Under the pieces are notes generated by a model. The model was not told the DNA's origin, did no database searches, and saw only the letters and a program-made list of their open reading frames with translations. Made by a program: the position numbers and the translations under genes. Shown piece by piece: positions 38,579 to 49,205 of a stretch of 64,000 bases of DNA (the stretch's first letter is position 1; each line of letters starts with the position of its first letter). Origin of the DNA: Agrobacterium tumefaciens (lineage in GTDB: Bacteria > Pseudomonadota > Alphaproteobacteria > Rhizobiales > Rhizobiaceae). The DNA lies in assembly GCF_013337285.1 (NCBI RefSeq), contig NZ_SUPW01000001.1:992001-1056000 (forward strand), written 5' to 3'.

Positions 38579-39559
38579 TCAAAAGGCGATCTTCGCGTCC
38601 AGTTCGCTCAGCGGCCGCACACCTGACAGCATCGCCCTTGCCTCTTCCTCGTCGCGCCTGATCTGCGCGACCAGCGGTTCGAGGCCGTCGAATTTCAGCT
38701 CGTCGCGCAGATGCCCGAAGAAGGACACCGAACAGATTTCGCAATAGAGATCGCCCGAAAAATCGAAGACGAATGTTTCAAGCAGCGCCGCGCCGTTTTC
38801 CGTGACGGTCGGGCGGTAACCAAAGCTTGCGACGCCATCGCGGATCGAACCATCGGGACGGCGGAACCGCACGGCATAGATGCCCGCCTTCAGTTCCGTC
38901 TCCGGTGCCAGCGCCATGTTGGCGGTGGGGTAACCCAAGGTGCGGCCGAGCTTCTTGCCGTCTATGACTTCGCTTTCAACGGTGAAACGATAGCCAAGCA
39001 GTCCGGCAGCACCCGCCACATCGCCCTCGCACAGAAGCGAGCGGATACGGCTGGAGGAGACGACATCCGCGCCCTCGTCGCGAAAGGCATCCACCAGCGT
39101 CACGTCGAAATCGTGGCGCTTGCCGGCAGCCATCAGAAATGCCGGACCACCTTCGCGGCCCTTGCCGAAATGGAAATCGAAACCGGTGACGACGGCGCTC
39201 GCGCCCAGCCAGTCGACCAGAATGGATTGGACGAATTCTTCCGCCGAACGCTGCGAGAATTCCCGATCGAAGGGATATTCGATGACGGAGCGGAAACCGA
39301 TGGCCTCGAGAATGCGCGCCTTCAACGGCGCGGGCGTGAGGCGGAAGACCGGCGTGTCAGGGCGGAAGACGGAACGGGGGTGTGGTTCGAAGGTCAGAAC
39401 CAGTGCGGGAACGCCGCGCGCTTCCGCCAGTTCCAGCGCCCGGTCCAGAACGGCGCGGTGGCCGCGATGCACGCCATCGAAATTGCCGATCGCGATGACG
39501 CCGCCGCGAAGATTGTCCGGCAGCGGCTCCTTTTTTTCATTGCGATGAAAGACGGTCAT
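38579..39559 (-). CDS. ribF: Bifunctional riboflavin kinase / FAD synthetase
   Basis: A 326-residue RibF. The N-terminal nucleotidyltransferase domain carries IGNFDGVHRGH, with the HxGH-type ATP site, and a later SSSRIRSLL. The C-terminal riboflavin kinase domain begins near residue 185 and includes GYPTANM. It makes FMN and then FAD. It is upstream of ileS on the same strand. Confidence 0.95.
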   Translation of the reverse strand: MTVFHRNEKKEPLPDNLRGGVIAIGNFDGVHRGHRAVLDRALELAEARGVPALVLTFEPHPRSVFRPDTPVFRLTPAPLKARILEAIGFRSVIEYPFDREFSQRSAEEFVQSILVDWLGASAVVTGFDFHFGKGREGGPAFLMAAGKRHDFDVTLVDAFRDEGADVVSSSRIRSLLCEGDVAGAAGLLGYRFTVESEVIDGKKLGRTLGYPTANMALAPETELKAGIYAVRFRRPDGSIRDGVASFGYRPTVTENGAALLETFVFDFSGDLYCEICSVSFFGHLRDELKFDGLEPLVAQIRRDEEEARAMLSGVRPLSELDAKIAF

Positions 39560-39602
39560 GGCAGTCGATCCATATTTTACGCCGGCTTAAGCCAGACGTT
39601 TC

Positions 39603-40451
39603 TCAGGCAAGGCGGGGCATCCACCAGCCGGGAGCCGCGCCCTGCCCCTTGAGATAGGCGTTGAGAAGCGCCTCGTCCGTGTGGCCATTCAGCGTATATT
39701 CGGCGGCGTGAATGCCGCCGCTGATATAAAGAAGGTTGAGGCCGCTCGCAATCGCGCCCTTCACATCAGTCGGCATGCCGTCGCCAATGGCGAGAACGCG
39801 GTCCTTGGGGAAGGCGCCGCGCACTTCTTTCGCCGCAGCAAGGCAGGCTTCATAAATCGGCGTGTGCGGCTTGCCGGCAATGCGAACCTCGCCGCCCAGC
39901 TGCTCATAATAGGCGGCCATGGCGCCGGCGCAGGGAATGATGCGCTCACCGCGCTCCACCACCAGATCGGGATTGGCGCAGATCATCGGGGCTTTACGGG
40001 CGATGAAGCCCTTGAGCATTTCGGTGTAATCCTCCGGCGTTTCCGTCTCATCATCGAAGAAGCCGGTGCAGACCACGGATTGCGCCTCCGCCTCGCCAAC
40101 CCGTTCAACATCGAGGCCTTCCAGCAGCGGCATGTCCCGCTCGGGGCCAAGCAGGAAGACTTTTTTCGGGCCTTCCGCGATCAGCCCGCGGGTGACGTCG
40201 CCGGATGTGATGATCCGATCATAAGCCTCGTCAGGCACACCGAGCACGCGCAGCTGGGCGATAACGCCGGGAGCCGGGCGCGGCGAATTGGTGATGAGCA
40301 CCACCGTCTTGCCGGCCTTGCGCGCTTCGTGCAGCGCAACAGCCGCATCCGGGAAGGCGTTGACGCCATTGTGCAGCACGCCCCAGACATCCGAAAGAAT
40401 AACGTCGAACCCATGAGTGATTTCGCCGAGGGTGAGAATGCGATGGGCCAT
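39603..40451 (-). CDS. HAD class IIA (NagD-like, TIGR01459-type) sugar phosphatase
   Basis: A 282-residue HAD hydrolase with a class IIA cap. Motif I is ILSDVWGVLHNG, where the second Asp of the usual DxD is replaced as in this subfamily, and the C-terminal metal motif is AIGDGMPTDVKGA. The ATG at 40451 has GGAAAG upstream and is preferred to a start 45 bases earlier. The substrate is unknown. It is 43 bases upstream of ribF and probably shares its transcript. Confidence 0.87.
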   Translation of the reverse strand: MAHRILTLGEITHGFDVILSDVWGVLHNGVNAFPDAAVALHEARKAGKTVVLITNSPRPAPGVIAQLRVLGVPDEAYDRIITSGDVTRGLIAEGPKKVFLLGPERDMPLLEGLDVERVGEAEAQSVVCTGFFDDETETPEDYTEMLKGFIARKAPMICANPDLVVERGERIIPCAGAMAAYYEQLGGEVRIAGKPHTPIYEACLAAAKEVRGAFPKDRVLAIGDGMPTDVKGAIASGLNLLYISGGIHAAEYTLNGHTDEALLNAYLKGQGAAPGWWMPRLA

Positions 40452-40702
40452 GATATGCTTTCCGGATGCGAGAAAAGGGTGTGCGTGACATCGCAAAGCA
40501 GGACGCCGATGGCAAGGAAAAAAGCGGTGCCGAGCCTGCCTGCCAATCCACCCGCCACCGTGCGGACATAAAACCCCGCTAGGCCCGTAACGGATGAGGA
40601 GTTGCCAAAAGGGCTGGTTTTCACCCGCCGCTCAGCACATGGGAAATTTCTGTCATGGAACGCTGATAACCATAAGCCATGAAATTTTTCCGACAGGCCG
40701 TT

Positions 40703-40732
40703 CTTGACTCAGGCAGGACGCCTCCTTATCTC
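40703..40732 (+). promoter_or_regulatory. groESL promoter with RpoH-type and sigma-70-type motifs
   Basis: CTTG (40703-40706), 18 bases, then CTTATCT (40725-40731) fits the alphaproteobacterial RpoH consensus CTTG-N17/18-CYTATNT. The same bases also read as TTGACT (40704-40709), 17 bases, TATCTC (40727-40732), a usable housekeeping promoter. Expected start of transcription is near 40739. Confidence 0.8.
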
Positions 40733-40739
40733 GGCTTCG

Positions 40740-40766
40740 CTGGCACTCAAACAAGAAGAGTGCTAA
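40740..40766 (+). promoter_or_regulatory. CIRCE operator (HrcA-binding site)
   Basis: CTGGCACTC, 9 bases, GAGTGCTAA. The right arm is a perfect CIRCE half-site and the left differs from TTAGCACTC at two positions. It sits at the predicted transcription start, where HrcA would block groESL expression at normal temperature. Confidence 0.9.
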
Positions 40767-40823
40767 CACCCATCACGCGAGCCTCTGAAGGTTCGTGAAG
40801 TCATTTGATCGAGGGATTAGGCA

Positions 40824-41120
40824 ATGACAAGCACCAATTTCCGCCCGCTTCACGATCGCGTCGTCGTTCGTCGCGTTGAATCCGAAGCCAAGACCAAGGG
40901 CGGCATCATAATTCCCGATACCGCCAAGGAAAAGCCGCAGGAAGGCGAAATCGTCGCCGTCGGTTCCGGCGCACGCGATGAGTCCGGCAAGGTCGTCGCT
41001 CTCGACGTCAAGGCTGGCGACCGCGTTCTGTTCGGCAAGTGGTCGGGCACCGAAGTCAAGCTCAACGGCGAAGACCTTCTGATCATGAAGGAAGCCGACA
41101 TCATGGGCATCATCGGCTGA
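40824..41120 (+). CDS. groES: Co-chaperonin GroES
   Basis: A 98-residue 10-kDa chaperonin lid. [12 protein letters not shown] at the N-terminus and the mobile loop [19 protein letters not shown] are conserved, as is [16 protein letters not shown] at the C-terminus. First gene of the heat-shock operon, 73 bases before groEL. Confidence 0.98.
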   Translation: MTSTNFRPLHDRVVVRRVESEAKTKGGIIIPDTAKEKPQEGEIVAVGSGARDESGKVVALDVKAGDRVLFGKWSGTEVKLNGEDLLIMKEADIMGIIG

Positions 41121-41145
41121 TTTAGCCGAACCCGTCCTTCCTTAA

Positions 41146-42828
<1,683 letters not shown>

Positions 42829-42850
42829 TCAGTCCTGCCACCGGAATTAC

Positions 42851-42880
42851 AAAAGGGCGGTCTTCGGATCGCCCTTTTTC
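42851..42880 (+). terminator. Terminator of the groESL operon
   Basis: AAAAGGGCG pairs with CGCCCTTTT around the loop GTCTTCGGAT and is followed by T-run sequence, starting 22 bases after the groEL stop. Confidence 0.88.
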
Positions 42881-42928
42881 TTTGCCGCCCATGCCTTTTT
42901 TGCAGGTCCGGCGTCGCAAGCACGCCAG

Positions 42929-43000
42929 ATGGGCGGCGTGGACTTCCAATCGGTCGTGTCTCTGGAATGCAGAAAGGGTGGTCTTCGGATCGCCCATTCT
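42929..43000 (+). repeat. Decayed duplicate of the groEL 3' end and terminator
   Basis: This stretch repeats, with scattered changes, the sequence starting at 42808 (offset 121): the GGMDF-coding end (here ATGGGCGGCGTGGACTTCCA), the stop region (TAA changed to CAA), the spacer, and the terminator hairpin with the same GGTCTTCGGATCGCCC core. Its hairpin has lost a base pair and the T-run. Confidence 0.8.
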
Positions 43001-43455
43001 GTTGAAATTTCGTAGGAAAAACTGCCTTGCCAGATGGCAGACTATCTTCTGGCGCGGGATGCCGGGCACAGGTTCAAGATATTGTCTCTTTTTGAGACAG
43101 CGGCAAATTTAGCCGGCTTGTTTTCGGTGACCTATGCAATAATCGGACGTCAGGACAGGCGAATCACCATTGCCGACCGGCCGAATTTCCGCCTCATCAA
43201 GCTTATATGTGCGACATTTAGTTGTCTTTTTTCATATATTTCGCGATTACGATGAAGGAATACATAATATTTTTGATTTTCTCACTGAGCGGTTGTTGTA
43301 GGCGGAAGAAAATAAACTATAAGTCACCCCCCATAAGGGTGCCGCGACTGGACGCAAGCATTGAAGGGGTTTCAATGCCTGGCAAATACGTTCGACTGCG
43401 GATGGCGGTGAAAATTCGACCTGGCGGCGAAGCTTGAAATAGCGGCGCTGGCACG
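43001..43455. other. A/T-rich intergenic region before an orphan gene
   Basis: About 450 bases with no supported gene. A 73-codon open frame at 43034-43255 lacks a ribosome-binding site. An 8-bp hairpin (GCATTGAA / TTCAATGC, 43358-43378) lies about 78 bases before the orphan gene and may be part of its leader or an operator. Confidence 0.45.
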
Positions 43456-43896
43456 ATGTTCATGCGGGGGCGCGATTTGTTTGAAATATCAAGACGCAAC
43501 GATGCTCTGCCTATGGCTGCGGCAACCATGCCAGATCCGCGAACCCTGTCACATTTTTTCATTTCAGAAGAATGGAACAGCGACCTTTCAAGCGGCGTCC
43601 TCCGGCTTGGTGAACACGCGTCTTTCATGCACGGCCTGCCGCCGGGCGAATGCGGTCTGCTCAGCCTGATCCGCTGTTATGATCGTGGCGACCATGCCCG
43701 TGTGCTGGAGCTTTTCGAGCAGGCTTCCACCGCGGCCTCTCGTTTCTGTTTTTCGACCGGCGTCTCCATCTTGCCGACCATGCGGCAGCCGGTCATCTGC
43801 ATGGGTGAATCCTCCGGTTTCGAAGACGGCCAGCAGGGTCGGATTTCCGGGCTGTTCCTGTTTCCGCGTTTCGAAGATATTCGCTTCGCCGCCTAA
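43456..43896 (+). CDS. Hypothetical protein, no recognised domain
   Basis: A 146-residue soluble protein that I do not recognise. It has FFISEEWNSDL, a Glu/Leu-rich helix (VLELFEQASTAASRFCF) and ends GRISGLFLFPRFEDIRFAA. No signal peptide or membrane segment is visible. Third-position G/C bias in this frame supports coding. In-frame ATGs downstream (for example residue 20) are possible starts. It stands alone between groESL and the DoxX gene. Confidence 0.6.
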   Translation: MFMRGRDLFEISRRNDALPMAAATMPDPRTLSHFFISEEWNSDLSSGVLRLGEHASFMHGLPPGECGLLSLIRCYDRGDHARVLELFEQASTAASRFCFSTGVSILPTMRQPVICMGESSGFEDGQQGRISGLFLFPRFEDIRFAA

Positions 43897-43987
43897 ACAT
43901 TACGTCAAGCGAATGAGTTTCGTTCACAAAATGAAGACAATTTGTCTCCTATTGTTCATCTTTATGGACGGATGAATTTCGGCCATT

Positions 43988-44049
43988 GATATCTCCAGAC
44001 ATTGCCTTGCAGCTAACCGGCGACACGCCGATCATCTACCGGAGATATC
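43988..44049 (+). promoter_or_regulatory. Leader inverted repeat covering the DoxX-gene ribosome-binding site
   Basis: GATATCTCC (43988-43996) is perfectly complementary to GGAGATATC (44041-44049), which contains the GGAG ribosome-binding site two bases before the start codon region. A smaller hairpin (CGGCG/CGCCG) lies between the arms. If both arms are transcribed, pairing would hide the site; alternatively it is a DNA operator. Confidence 0.45.
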
Positions 44050-44050
44050 C

Positions 44051-44497
44051 ATGACCAGCAGCCAGAACGTTCTCGTTCTTATCGCCCGCATTCTGCTTTC
44101 CTTCATCTTCATCTATTCCGGCTTTGGCAAGCTGACCGATCCGGCCGGCACCGCCGGCATGATCGCAGGCGCCGGCCTGCCCGCCGCAACCGCGCTTGCC
44201 TATCTTGCTGGCCTGTTCGAATTCGTTGCCGGCCTTGCCATTCTCGCCGGCTTCCAGACGAAGATTGCCGCATGGGCGCTTGCCGTCTTCTGCGTCTTCA
44301 CCGGCCTCGTCTTCCACAGCGGCACCGTCGCCGTGCCCGGCTGGCCTGACCCGGCCCTCGGCTGGATCAATGCACTGAACGGCATCATGCTGATGAAGAA
44401 CATCACCCTTGCCGGCGCTTATATCCTGCTCGCAACCTTCGGCCCCGGCGCCTACTCGGTCGATGCCAAGCGCCGCGCGGCTTTGGCCCACGCCTGA
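44051..44497 (+). CDS. DoxX-family membrane protein
   Basis: A 148-residue inner-membrane protein with four hydrophobic segments (about 10-30, 48-70, 75-95, 108-130). It contains RILLSFIFIYSGFGKLTDP, typical of the DoxX/DoxD family. Some relatives act in thiosulfate oxidation or redox-stress membrane complexes; the role here is unknown. GGAG lies 6 bases before the ATG within an inverted repeat. Confidence 0.88.
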   Translation: MTSSQNVLVLIARILLSFIFIYSGFGKLTDPAGTAGMIAGAGLPAATALAYLAGLFEFVAGLAILAGFQTKIAAWALAVFCVFTGLVFHSGTVAVPGWPDPALGWINALNGIMLMKNITLAGAYILLATFGPGAYSVDAKRRAALAHA

Positions 44498-44515
44498 GTC
44501 GAATAAAAAACCAAC

Positions 44516-44549
44516 AAAAAGCCGCCGGATCGCTCCGGCGGCTTTTTTT
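44516..44549. terminator. Bidirectional terminator between DoxX gene and hisG
   Basis: AAAAAGCCGCCGGA pairs with TCCGGCGGCTTTTT around a short CGC loop; T-runs follow on both strands. It lies between convergent genes and would serve both. Confidence 0.9.
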
Positions 44550-44560
44550 GTTTTTAATTC

Positions 44561-45253
44561 TCAGAGCGCCGCTTTTATGCGCGAAGCAATCTCGTGAACC
44601 GCCGCATCATTCTCATGTTCCGGCTTGCGGGCGCGAACGAAGCAGGCTTCCGAGCGAACAATGATACCGTCCGAGAGGATTTTCAGGTGGTTGGCCTTGA
44701 GCGTCGAGCCGGTGGAGGTGATATCGACGATGATATCCGCCTGCCCCGCCGCCGGTGCACCTTCTGTCGCACCGAGGCTTTCAACGATGCGGTAAAGCTG
44801 GATGCCGTGCTGGCGCGAAAAGAACTGCTGCGTCAGCCGCCAATATTTGGTGGCAATCGCCAGTCTCCGGCCATGGCGGGCGCGGAACTCAGACGCCACA
44901 TCGCCAAGATCGGCCATGCTGTCCACATCCAGCCAGATTTCCGGCACGGCAACCACGACATCGGCATGGCCGAAACCGAGGCGGGCGCAAAACTCCACCT
45001 GCGCATCCGCGTTTGCCAGCCCCTCGCGCACCAGATCTTCGCCCGTTACGCCGAAATCCACCGTGCCAGCGCCGATTTCGCGGGCGATCTCGGAGGCCGA
45101 CAGATAAGCGATCTCGATATCGTCGCGTCCTTCGATGCGGCCGCGATAGGAACGGTCATTGCCGACAGAAGCGACTTTCAGCCCGGCGCGTTCCAGAACG
45201 GCGGAGGCATCTTCTTTCATCCGACCCTTGGAGGGCAATGCGATGGTGATCAT
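44561..45253 (-). CDS. hisG: ATP phosphoribosyltransferase, short form
   Basis: A 230-residue HisG_S catalytic subunit, the first enzyme of histidine synthesis. [13 protein letters not shown] at the N-terminus and the PRPP-binding block [15 protein letters not shown] are intact. It lacks the C-terminal regulatory domain of long HisG, so it needs HisZ, which is encoded immediately upstream with a 4-base ATGA overlap. Confidence 0.96.
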   Translation of the reverse strand: MITIALPSKGRMKEDASAVLERAGLKVASVGNDRSYRGRIEGRDDIEIAYLSASEIAREIGAGTVDFGVTGEDLVREGLANADAQVEFCARLGFGHADVVVAVPEIWLDVDSMADLGDVASEFRARHGRRLAIATKYWRLTQQFFSRQHGIQLYRIVESLGATEGAPAAGQADIIVDITSTGSTLKANHLKILSDGIIVRSEACFVRARKPEHENDAAVHEIASRIKAAL

Positions 45254-46377
45254 GGCTTGTCGCTCCCGCGCACCACGTCGATGCGATCCAGCCAGAGCGA
45301 GAAGCCCACGGCCGGGATTTTTTCCTGCGCACCAAGCAGCGTCAGCAGCCGGTCGAAACGGCCGCCACCGGCAAGCACGCTGTCACTGCCCGCTTCCACC
45401 ACCTCGAAAACGAGGCCGGTATAATAATCGAGCGGGCGACCAAAAGCCGCGCCATAGGTCACGGTTTCAAGATCGACACCGGCATTGGCAAGCGCTGCAA
45501 CGCGCTTATCGAAAGCGGAAAGCGCACCGTCCAGTTTCAGTTTTGCCTTTTCGGCGAAATCGCGGAGGATTTGCGAGGCCTGCGGCAGAGGCGCCTGCAG
45601 GGCCAGGAACTGCTTGAGCAGCTCGAAACTCTCATCCGGCAGGCGGGTGGCGGCAAGCGCCAGCTTCTCCCGCAGACGGCGGGCGATTTCCTGCGGCGAG
45701 CGGCTGGCATTGGTGGAATAGCCGGTTTCCTGCATCACCGTATCGAGATAATCGACGAGCACCGCCTCGTCACCGGTTGCCAGAAGGCCGGCGACCCGCG
45801 CGTCGAGACCGGTCATGGGTTTGGGATGCACGAGGCTTTCGAGCAGTGCTTCGAGCTGCACTATGTCGCCAAAAGCCTGCACCAGCCGCTTCTGCCAGCC
45901 AAGCGGCAGGCCGAGGGCCGCGACCACCGCCTCGAATACCTGCTGGTCGCCCAGCGTGACGGCAAGCGTGCGGCCGGGCAGCAGCCGCTTCAATATTCCG
46001 GTCGCGTCAATGACGGCGCGGGCATCGGCGGCGGCAATATCGGTATCACCGAGATCCTCAATGCCGGCCTGATAAAATTCGTTCGCACCTTCACGGCGCT
46101 GACGGAACACTTCACCAAGATAGGAATAACGCTTCGGCGTGCCGGTCGCCGTCTCGATATGGCGCAGACAGACGGGAATGGTGAATTCGGGCCGCAGGCA
46201 GAGGCTGGTTCCCGTCTCACTTTCCGTCATGAAGATGCGGCGACGCAAATCCTCGCCGGCCATATCCAGAAACGGTTCGGCGGGCTGGATGACCGGCGTG
46301 TTCACGCGGCTCGTGCGGCGCGCGGCGAATTCTTCCAGTAGCTCTCCGGAAAATTCCGGCATGTCGATCAGGGGCAT
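45250..46377 (-). CDS. hisZ: ATP phosphoribosyltransferase regulatory subunit
   Basis: A 375-residue histidyl-tRNA-synthetase paralogue that has no aminoacylation role. The fold is recognisable from [31 protein letters not shown] and [16 protein letters not shown]. It forms an octamer with HisG and carries histidine feedback. A true hisS lies in the same cluster. Confidence 0.94.
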   Translation of the reverse strand: MPLIDMPEFSGELLEEFAARRTSRVNTPVIQPAEPFLDMAGEDLRRRIFMTESETGTSLCLRPEFTIPVCLRHIETATGTPKRYSYLGEVFRQRREGANEFYQAGIEDLGDTDIAAADARAVIDATGILKRLLPGRTLAVTLGDQQVFEAVVAALGLPLGWQKRLVQAFGDIVQLEALLESLVHPKPMTGLDARVAGLLATGDEAVLVDYLDTVMQETGYSTNASRSPQEIARRLREKLALAATRLPDESFELLKQFLALQAPLPQASQILRDFAEKAKLKLDGALSAFDKRVAALANAGVDLETVTYGAAFGRPLDYYTGLVFEVVEAGSDSVLAGGGRFDRLLTLLGAQEKIPAVGFSLWLDRIDVVRGSDKP

Positions 46378-46393
46378 GGAACGGTACTTTTCG

Positions 46394-46762
46394 TCACGGT
46401 TCGAGCGGCTGCATCATTTCGATGCGGTTTCCGAAGGGATCATGGACATAAAACCGGTGATACCCTTCCAGCGGCTCATCCTCAACCACATGGCAGCCTG
46501 CTGTTTCAAGTGTTTTTCGCAAGGTTGCCAGATCATCGACCACAAAGGCCGGATGGGCTTTGCGCGCTGGCAAGAAATCCTGCTCGACGCCGAGGTGCAA
46601 TTTTATCGCGCCGCAGGTAAACCAGCAGCCGCCGCGCGCTGCCAGATTGGCAGGTTTTGCCTGCTCCGCAAAGCCAAGCAGGCCGCCATAAAAAGCGCGC
46701 GCCTCGTCTTCCCGACCGGCCGGCATCGCCAGTTGAAGATGATCGAGCGCAAGGATCGCCAT
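46394..46762 (-). CDS. VOC-family (glyoxalase/bleomycin-resistance fold) protein
   Basis: A 122-residue vicinal-oxygen-chelate protein. LDHLQLAMP supplies an N-terminal His metal ligand, and YVHDPFGNRIEMMQP the C-terminal Glu. Substrate unknown. It ends 16 bases before the hisZ start, so it is probably cotranscribed with hisZG. Confidence 0.85.
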   Translation of the reverse strand: MAILALDHLQLAMPAGREDEARAFYGGLLGFAEQAKPANLAARGGCWFTCGAIKLHLGVEQDFLPARKAHPAFVVDDLATLRKTLETAGCHVVEDEPLEGYHRFYVHDPFGNRIEMMQPLEP

Positions 46763-46866
46763 GACCTCAGCGCCCTTCGGCGGCGCGGCGAACTATTGCG
46801 GCACTTCTCTGGAAAATTCCGCCTCGTCGATCAAGAACAATAAAAAATGATGGCTGGGCCGTGAGA

Positions 46867-47024
46867 TACCCCCCTCTGCCCTGCCGGGCATCTCCCCCAC
46901 AAGGAGGGAGATCGGCAAGGAGCGCAAACGCCACCCTATTCTCTAGCGTCGAGATGGCCGGAACATAGCCGCAGATCGATCTCCCCCCTTGTGGGGGAGG
47001 TGCCCGGCAGGGCAGAGGGGGGTA
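46867..47024. repeat. Palindromic intergenic element, family B, copy 1
   Basis: A 158-base element with perfect 24-base terminal inverted repeats (46867-46890 and 47001-47024), starting TACCCCCCTCTGCCCTGCCG. Inner CTCCCCC/GGGGGAG blocks extend the symmetry. It separates hisS from the VOC gene. A second copy is at 58611-58751. Resembles small non-autonomous or RIME-type rhizobial elements. Confidence 0.85.
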
Positions 47025-47040
47025 AGCGGCGCGCATCACG

Positions 47041-48561
47041 TTACTTGCCTTGCGCCCGCAGCACATCCTCAGCCTGCGCGGCCAGAATCTCGCGGACCTT
47101 CGCCACCACTTCTGCCTCCGGCACGCTGACCTGCGCCACCCGCGCCTCGCGCCAGCTGGCATTATCCTCGATCTCCCCGGACAGGCGCTTGCCTTCGATC
47201 AGATCCTTGATCTGCACAACGCCTTCGGCACGCTCGTCACCGCCCTGGATGATGGCGATGGGGGAGCCGAGACGGTCGGCATATTTCAGTTGGTTGCCGA
47301 ATTTCTTCCAGTTTCCCTGGTACATTTCGGCGCGGATGCCCTCGGCACGCAGCGCCTGCGTGAAGCGCTGGTAACGCCCCATGCTCTCCACATCGCCATC
47401 CATGACGGTGATGAGAACGGGCGCAAGCGGCTTGACCTGACCGAGCTTGCCGAGGTTCTTCAGGGCGGTCATCAGGCGCGAAACGCCGATGGAGAAGCCC
47501 GTGGCCGGAACCGGCTGGCCCATGAAGCGCGAAACGAGACCATCATAACGCCCGCCGCCGCCGACAGAGCCGAACACGACCTTTTCGCCCTTTTCGTTGG
47601 TGACATCGAAGGACAGCTCGGCCTCATAGACCGGGCCAGTGTAGTATTCGAGGCCGCGCACGACGGAAGGGTCGATCTTGATGCGCGTCGCATCGTAACC
47701 GGCACTGGTGACCAGAGCGCCGATGATGTTCAGCTCATCAACGCCTTCTCCGCCTTTCGATGTGCCGGCCACGAGTTTGGCCAGATCATCAGCGCTTTCC
47801 GCGTAATCCTTGATACCAACGAAAAACAGCACTTTTTCGATCTGCTCGTCGCCAAGACCTGCGCCCTTGGTAAAGTCACCAGACTCGTCCTTGCGGCCGG
47901 GGCCGAGCAGCAGCTTCACCCCTTCCGGGCCGAACTTGTCGAGCTTGTCGATGGCGCGCAGGACGTTGAGACGCCGGCCGGCATTGTCCTCGCCGCCGAG
48001 ACCAATGGCTTCCATGACGCCGTCCAGTACCTTACGGTTATTGACGCGAATGACATAGTCGCCACGTGCAATGCCGAGTGCTTCCAGCGTATCGGCCATC
48101 ATCATGCACATTTCGGCATCTGCCTGCACACCGGCGGCACCCACCGTATCGGCATCAAACTGCATGAACTGCCGGAAGCGGCCGGGGCCGGGCTTTTCAT
48201 TGCGGAACACGTAACCGGCGCGATAGGTGCGGAAAGGCAGCTGGATTTCGTTGAAGTTTTCCGCGACATGACGGGCGAGCGGCGCGGTCAGATCGTAGCG
48301 CAGGCTCATCCATTGGTCATCGTCATCCTGCAGCGAAAACACGCCTTCGTTCGGGCGATCGCTGTCAGGCAGGAACTTGCCGAGCGCATCGGTATATTCG
48401 AACTGCGGCGTTTCGATCGGATCGAAACCGTAAAGCTCGTATACCCTGCGGATCTTGTCGATCATCTCATTGGTGGCATGGATATCGGCAGCCGAGCGGT
48501 CCACGAAGCCACGCGGCAGGCGGGCTTTCAGTTTCTGAGGCTTTTTTGCTTTTTCGCTCAT
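47041..48561 (-). CDS. hisS: Histidyl-tRNA synthetase
   Basis: A 506-residue class II synthetase. Motif 2 region reads [19 protein letters not shown] with QFDADTVG; histidine-binding blocks are [13 protein letters not shown] and [10 protein letters not shown]; motif 3 is [14 protein letters not shown]-terminal anticodon-binding domain covers about 390-490. The [12 protein letters not shown] form is the standard one. Confidence 0.95.
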   Translation of the reverse strand: MSEKAKKPQKLKARLPRGFVDRSAADIHATNEMIDKIRRVYELYGFDPIETPQFEYTDALGKFLPDSDRPNEGVFSLQDDDDQWMSLRYDLTAPLARHVAENFNEIQLPFRTYRAGYVFRNEKPGPGRFRQFMQFDADTVGAAGVQADAEMCMMMADTLEALGIARGDYVIRVNNRKVLDGVMEAIGLGGEDNAGRRLNVLRAIDKLDKFGPEGVKLLLGPGRKDESGDFTKGAGLGDEQIEKVLFFVGIKDYAESADDLAKLVAGTSKGGEGVDELNIIGALVTSAGYDATRIKIDPSVVRGLEYYTGPVYEAELSFDVTNEKGEKVVFGSVGGGGRYDGLVSRFMGQPVPATGFSIGVSRLMTALKNLGKLGQVKPLAPVLITVMDGDVESMGRYQRFTQALRAEGIRAEMYQGNWKKFGNQLKYADRLGSPIAIIQGGDERAEGVVQIKDLIEGKRLSGEIEDNASWREARVAQVSVPEAEVVAKVREILAAQAEDVLRAQGK

Positions 48562-48675
48562 GATGCCGATCCGATATTTTCCTGAAATTATGCCGGTGTA
48601 TTAGAGGATGAAGCCCTGTGCGGCAAGCCGCAAAGGCTCTGGTTTTACTGGCAGCACGGGGCAAGCGGTGCTATA

Positions 48676-48693
48676 TGGGATGCATGTATCCCA
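48676..48693. promoter_or_regulatory. Operator candidate of the RHH/RelE toxin-antitoxin pair
   Basis: TGGGAT and ATCCCA form perfect 6-bp arms around GCATGT, 25 bases before the antitoxin start. Ribbon-helix-helix antitoxins usually bind such repeats to repress their own operon. Confidence 0.6.
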
Positions 48694-48718
48694 TTTTAGT
48701 CGGAAAGGACTTAAAGCC

Positions 48719-48946
48719 ATGAGCAAACAGACGGCAATTCGCCTGCCGGATGAGACCTATGAGCGGCTGAAAGCGCTTTCCGAGCGCACCGGCCGCACCT
48801 CCGCCTATTATATCCGCGAGGCGATCGAGAAGCATATCGAGGACATGGAAGATCTTTATCTTGCCGAAGAGGCGACGCGGCGCATCCAGCGCGGTGAATC
48901 AAAGGTGATAAGCGCCGAGGAGTTCTGGCGTGATCTGGACAATTGA
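48719..48946 (+). CDS. Ribbon-helix-helix antitoxin, RelB-like
   Basis: A 75-residue protein. The N-terminal RHH DNA-binding fold (about 1-45: KQTAIRLPDETYERLKALSE, then TSAYYIREAIEKHIEDME) is followed by an acidic toxin-binding tail. The ATG at 48719 has GGAAAGG about 10 bases upstream. The next gene overlaps its end by 17 bases and encodes the toxin. Confidence 0.87.
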   Translation: MSKQTAIRLPDETYERLKALSERTGRTSAYYIREAIEKHIEDMEDLYLAEEATRRIQRGESKVISAEEFWRDLDN

Positions 48947-49199
48947 ATACGATGTTCTTGTCCAGAAAGAGATGCGGAAAATCGATCCGCAGACCCGTCA
49001 GCGTATCCGCGCTTTCCTTCAAGAAAGAGTAGCGGCGCTCGACAATCCCCGCCAGACAGGCGCCGCCCTGCAAGGCTCCGAACTCGGCAATTATTGGCGT
49101 TACCGGGTAGGCGACTATCGCATCATCTGCGATATACAGGACCACAAGCTGGTCGTGCTGGTGGTCGAAATCGGCCATCGCCGTGAAATCTACCGTTAG
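48930..49199 (+). CDS. RelE/ParE-superfamily toxin
   Basis: An 89-residue protein with the RelE layout: basic helices (KEMRKIDPQTRQRIRAFLQ) and the core strand region YWRYRVGDYRIICDI, ending IGHRREIYR. In RelE-type toxins these basic and aromatic residues contact mRNA in the ribosome. The start is GTG at 48930 with AGGAG 7-8 bases upstream, inside the antitoxin gene. RelE (mRNA cleavage) and ParE (gyrase) activity cannot be told apart with certainty; the YR..D.R pattern favours RelE. Confidence 0.88.
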   Translation: MIWTIEYDVLVQKEMRKIDPQTRQRIRAFLQERVAALDNPRQTGAALQGSELGNYWRYRVGDYRIICDIQDHKLVVLVVEIGHRREIYR

Positions 49200-49205
49200 G
49201 CATTC

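Larger units (their letters stand above)
40452..40823. other. Divergent intergenic region carrying groESL control sites
   Basis: Holds the groESL promoter (40703-40732) and CIRCE operator (40740-40766), listed separately. The left half, near the divergent phosphatase start, shows no supported gene or operator. Confidence 0.6.

Noticed and set aside
43034..43255. 73-codon open frame downstream of groEL
   Set aside because: No ribosome-binding site, weak coding bias, no similarity recognised.
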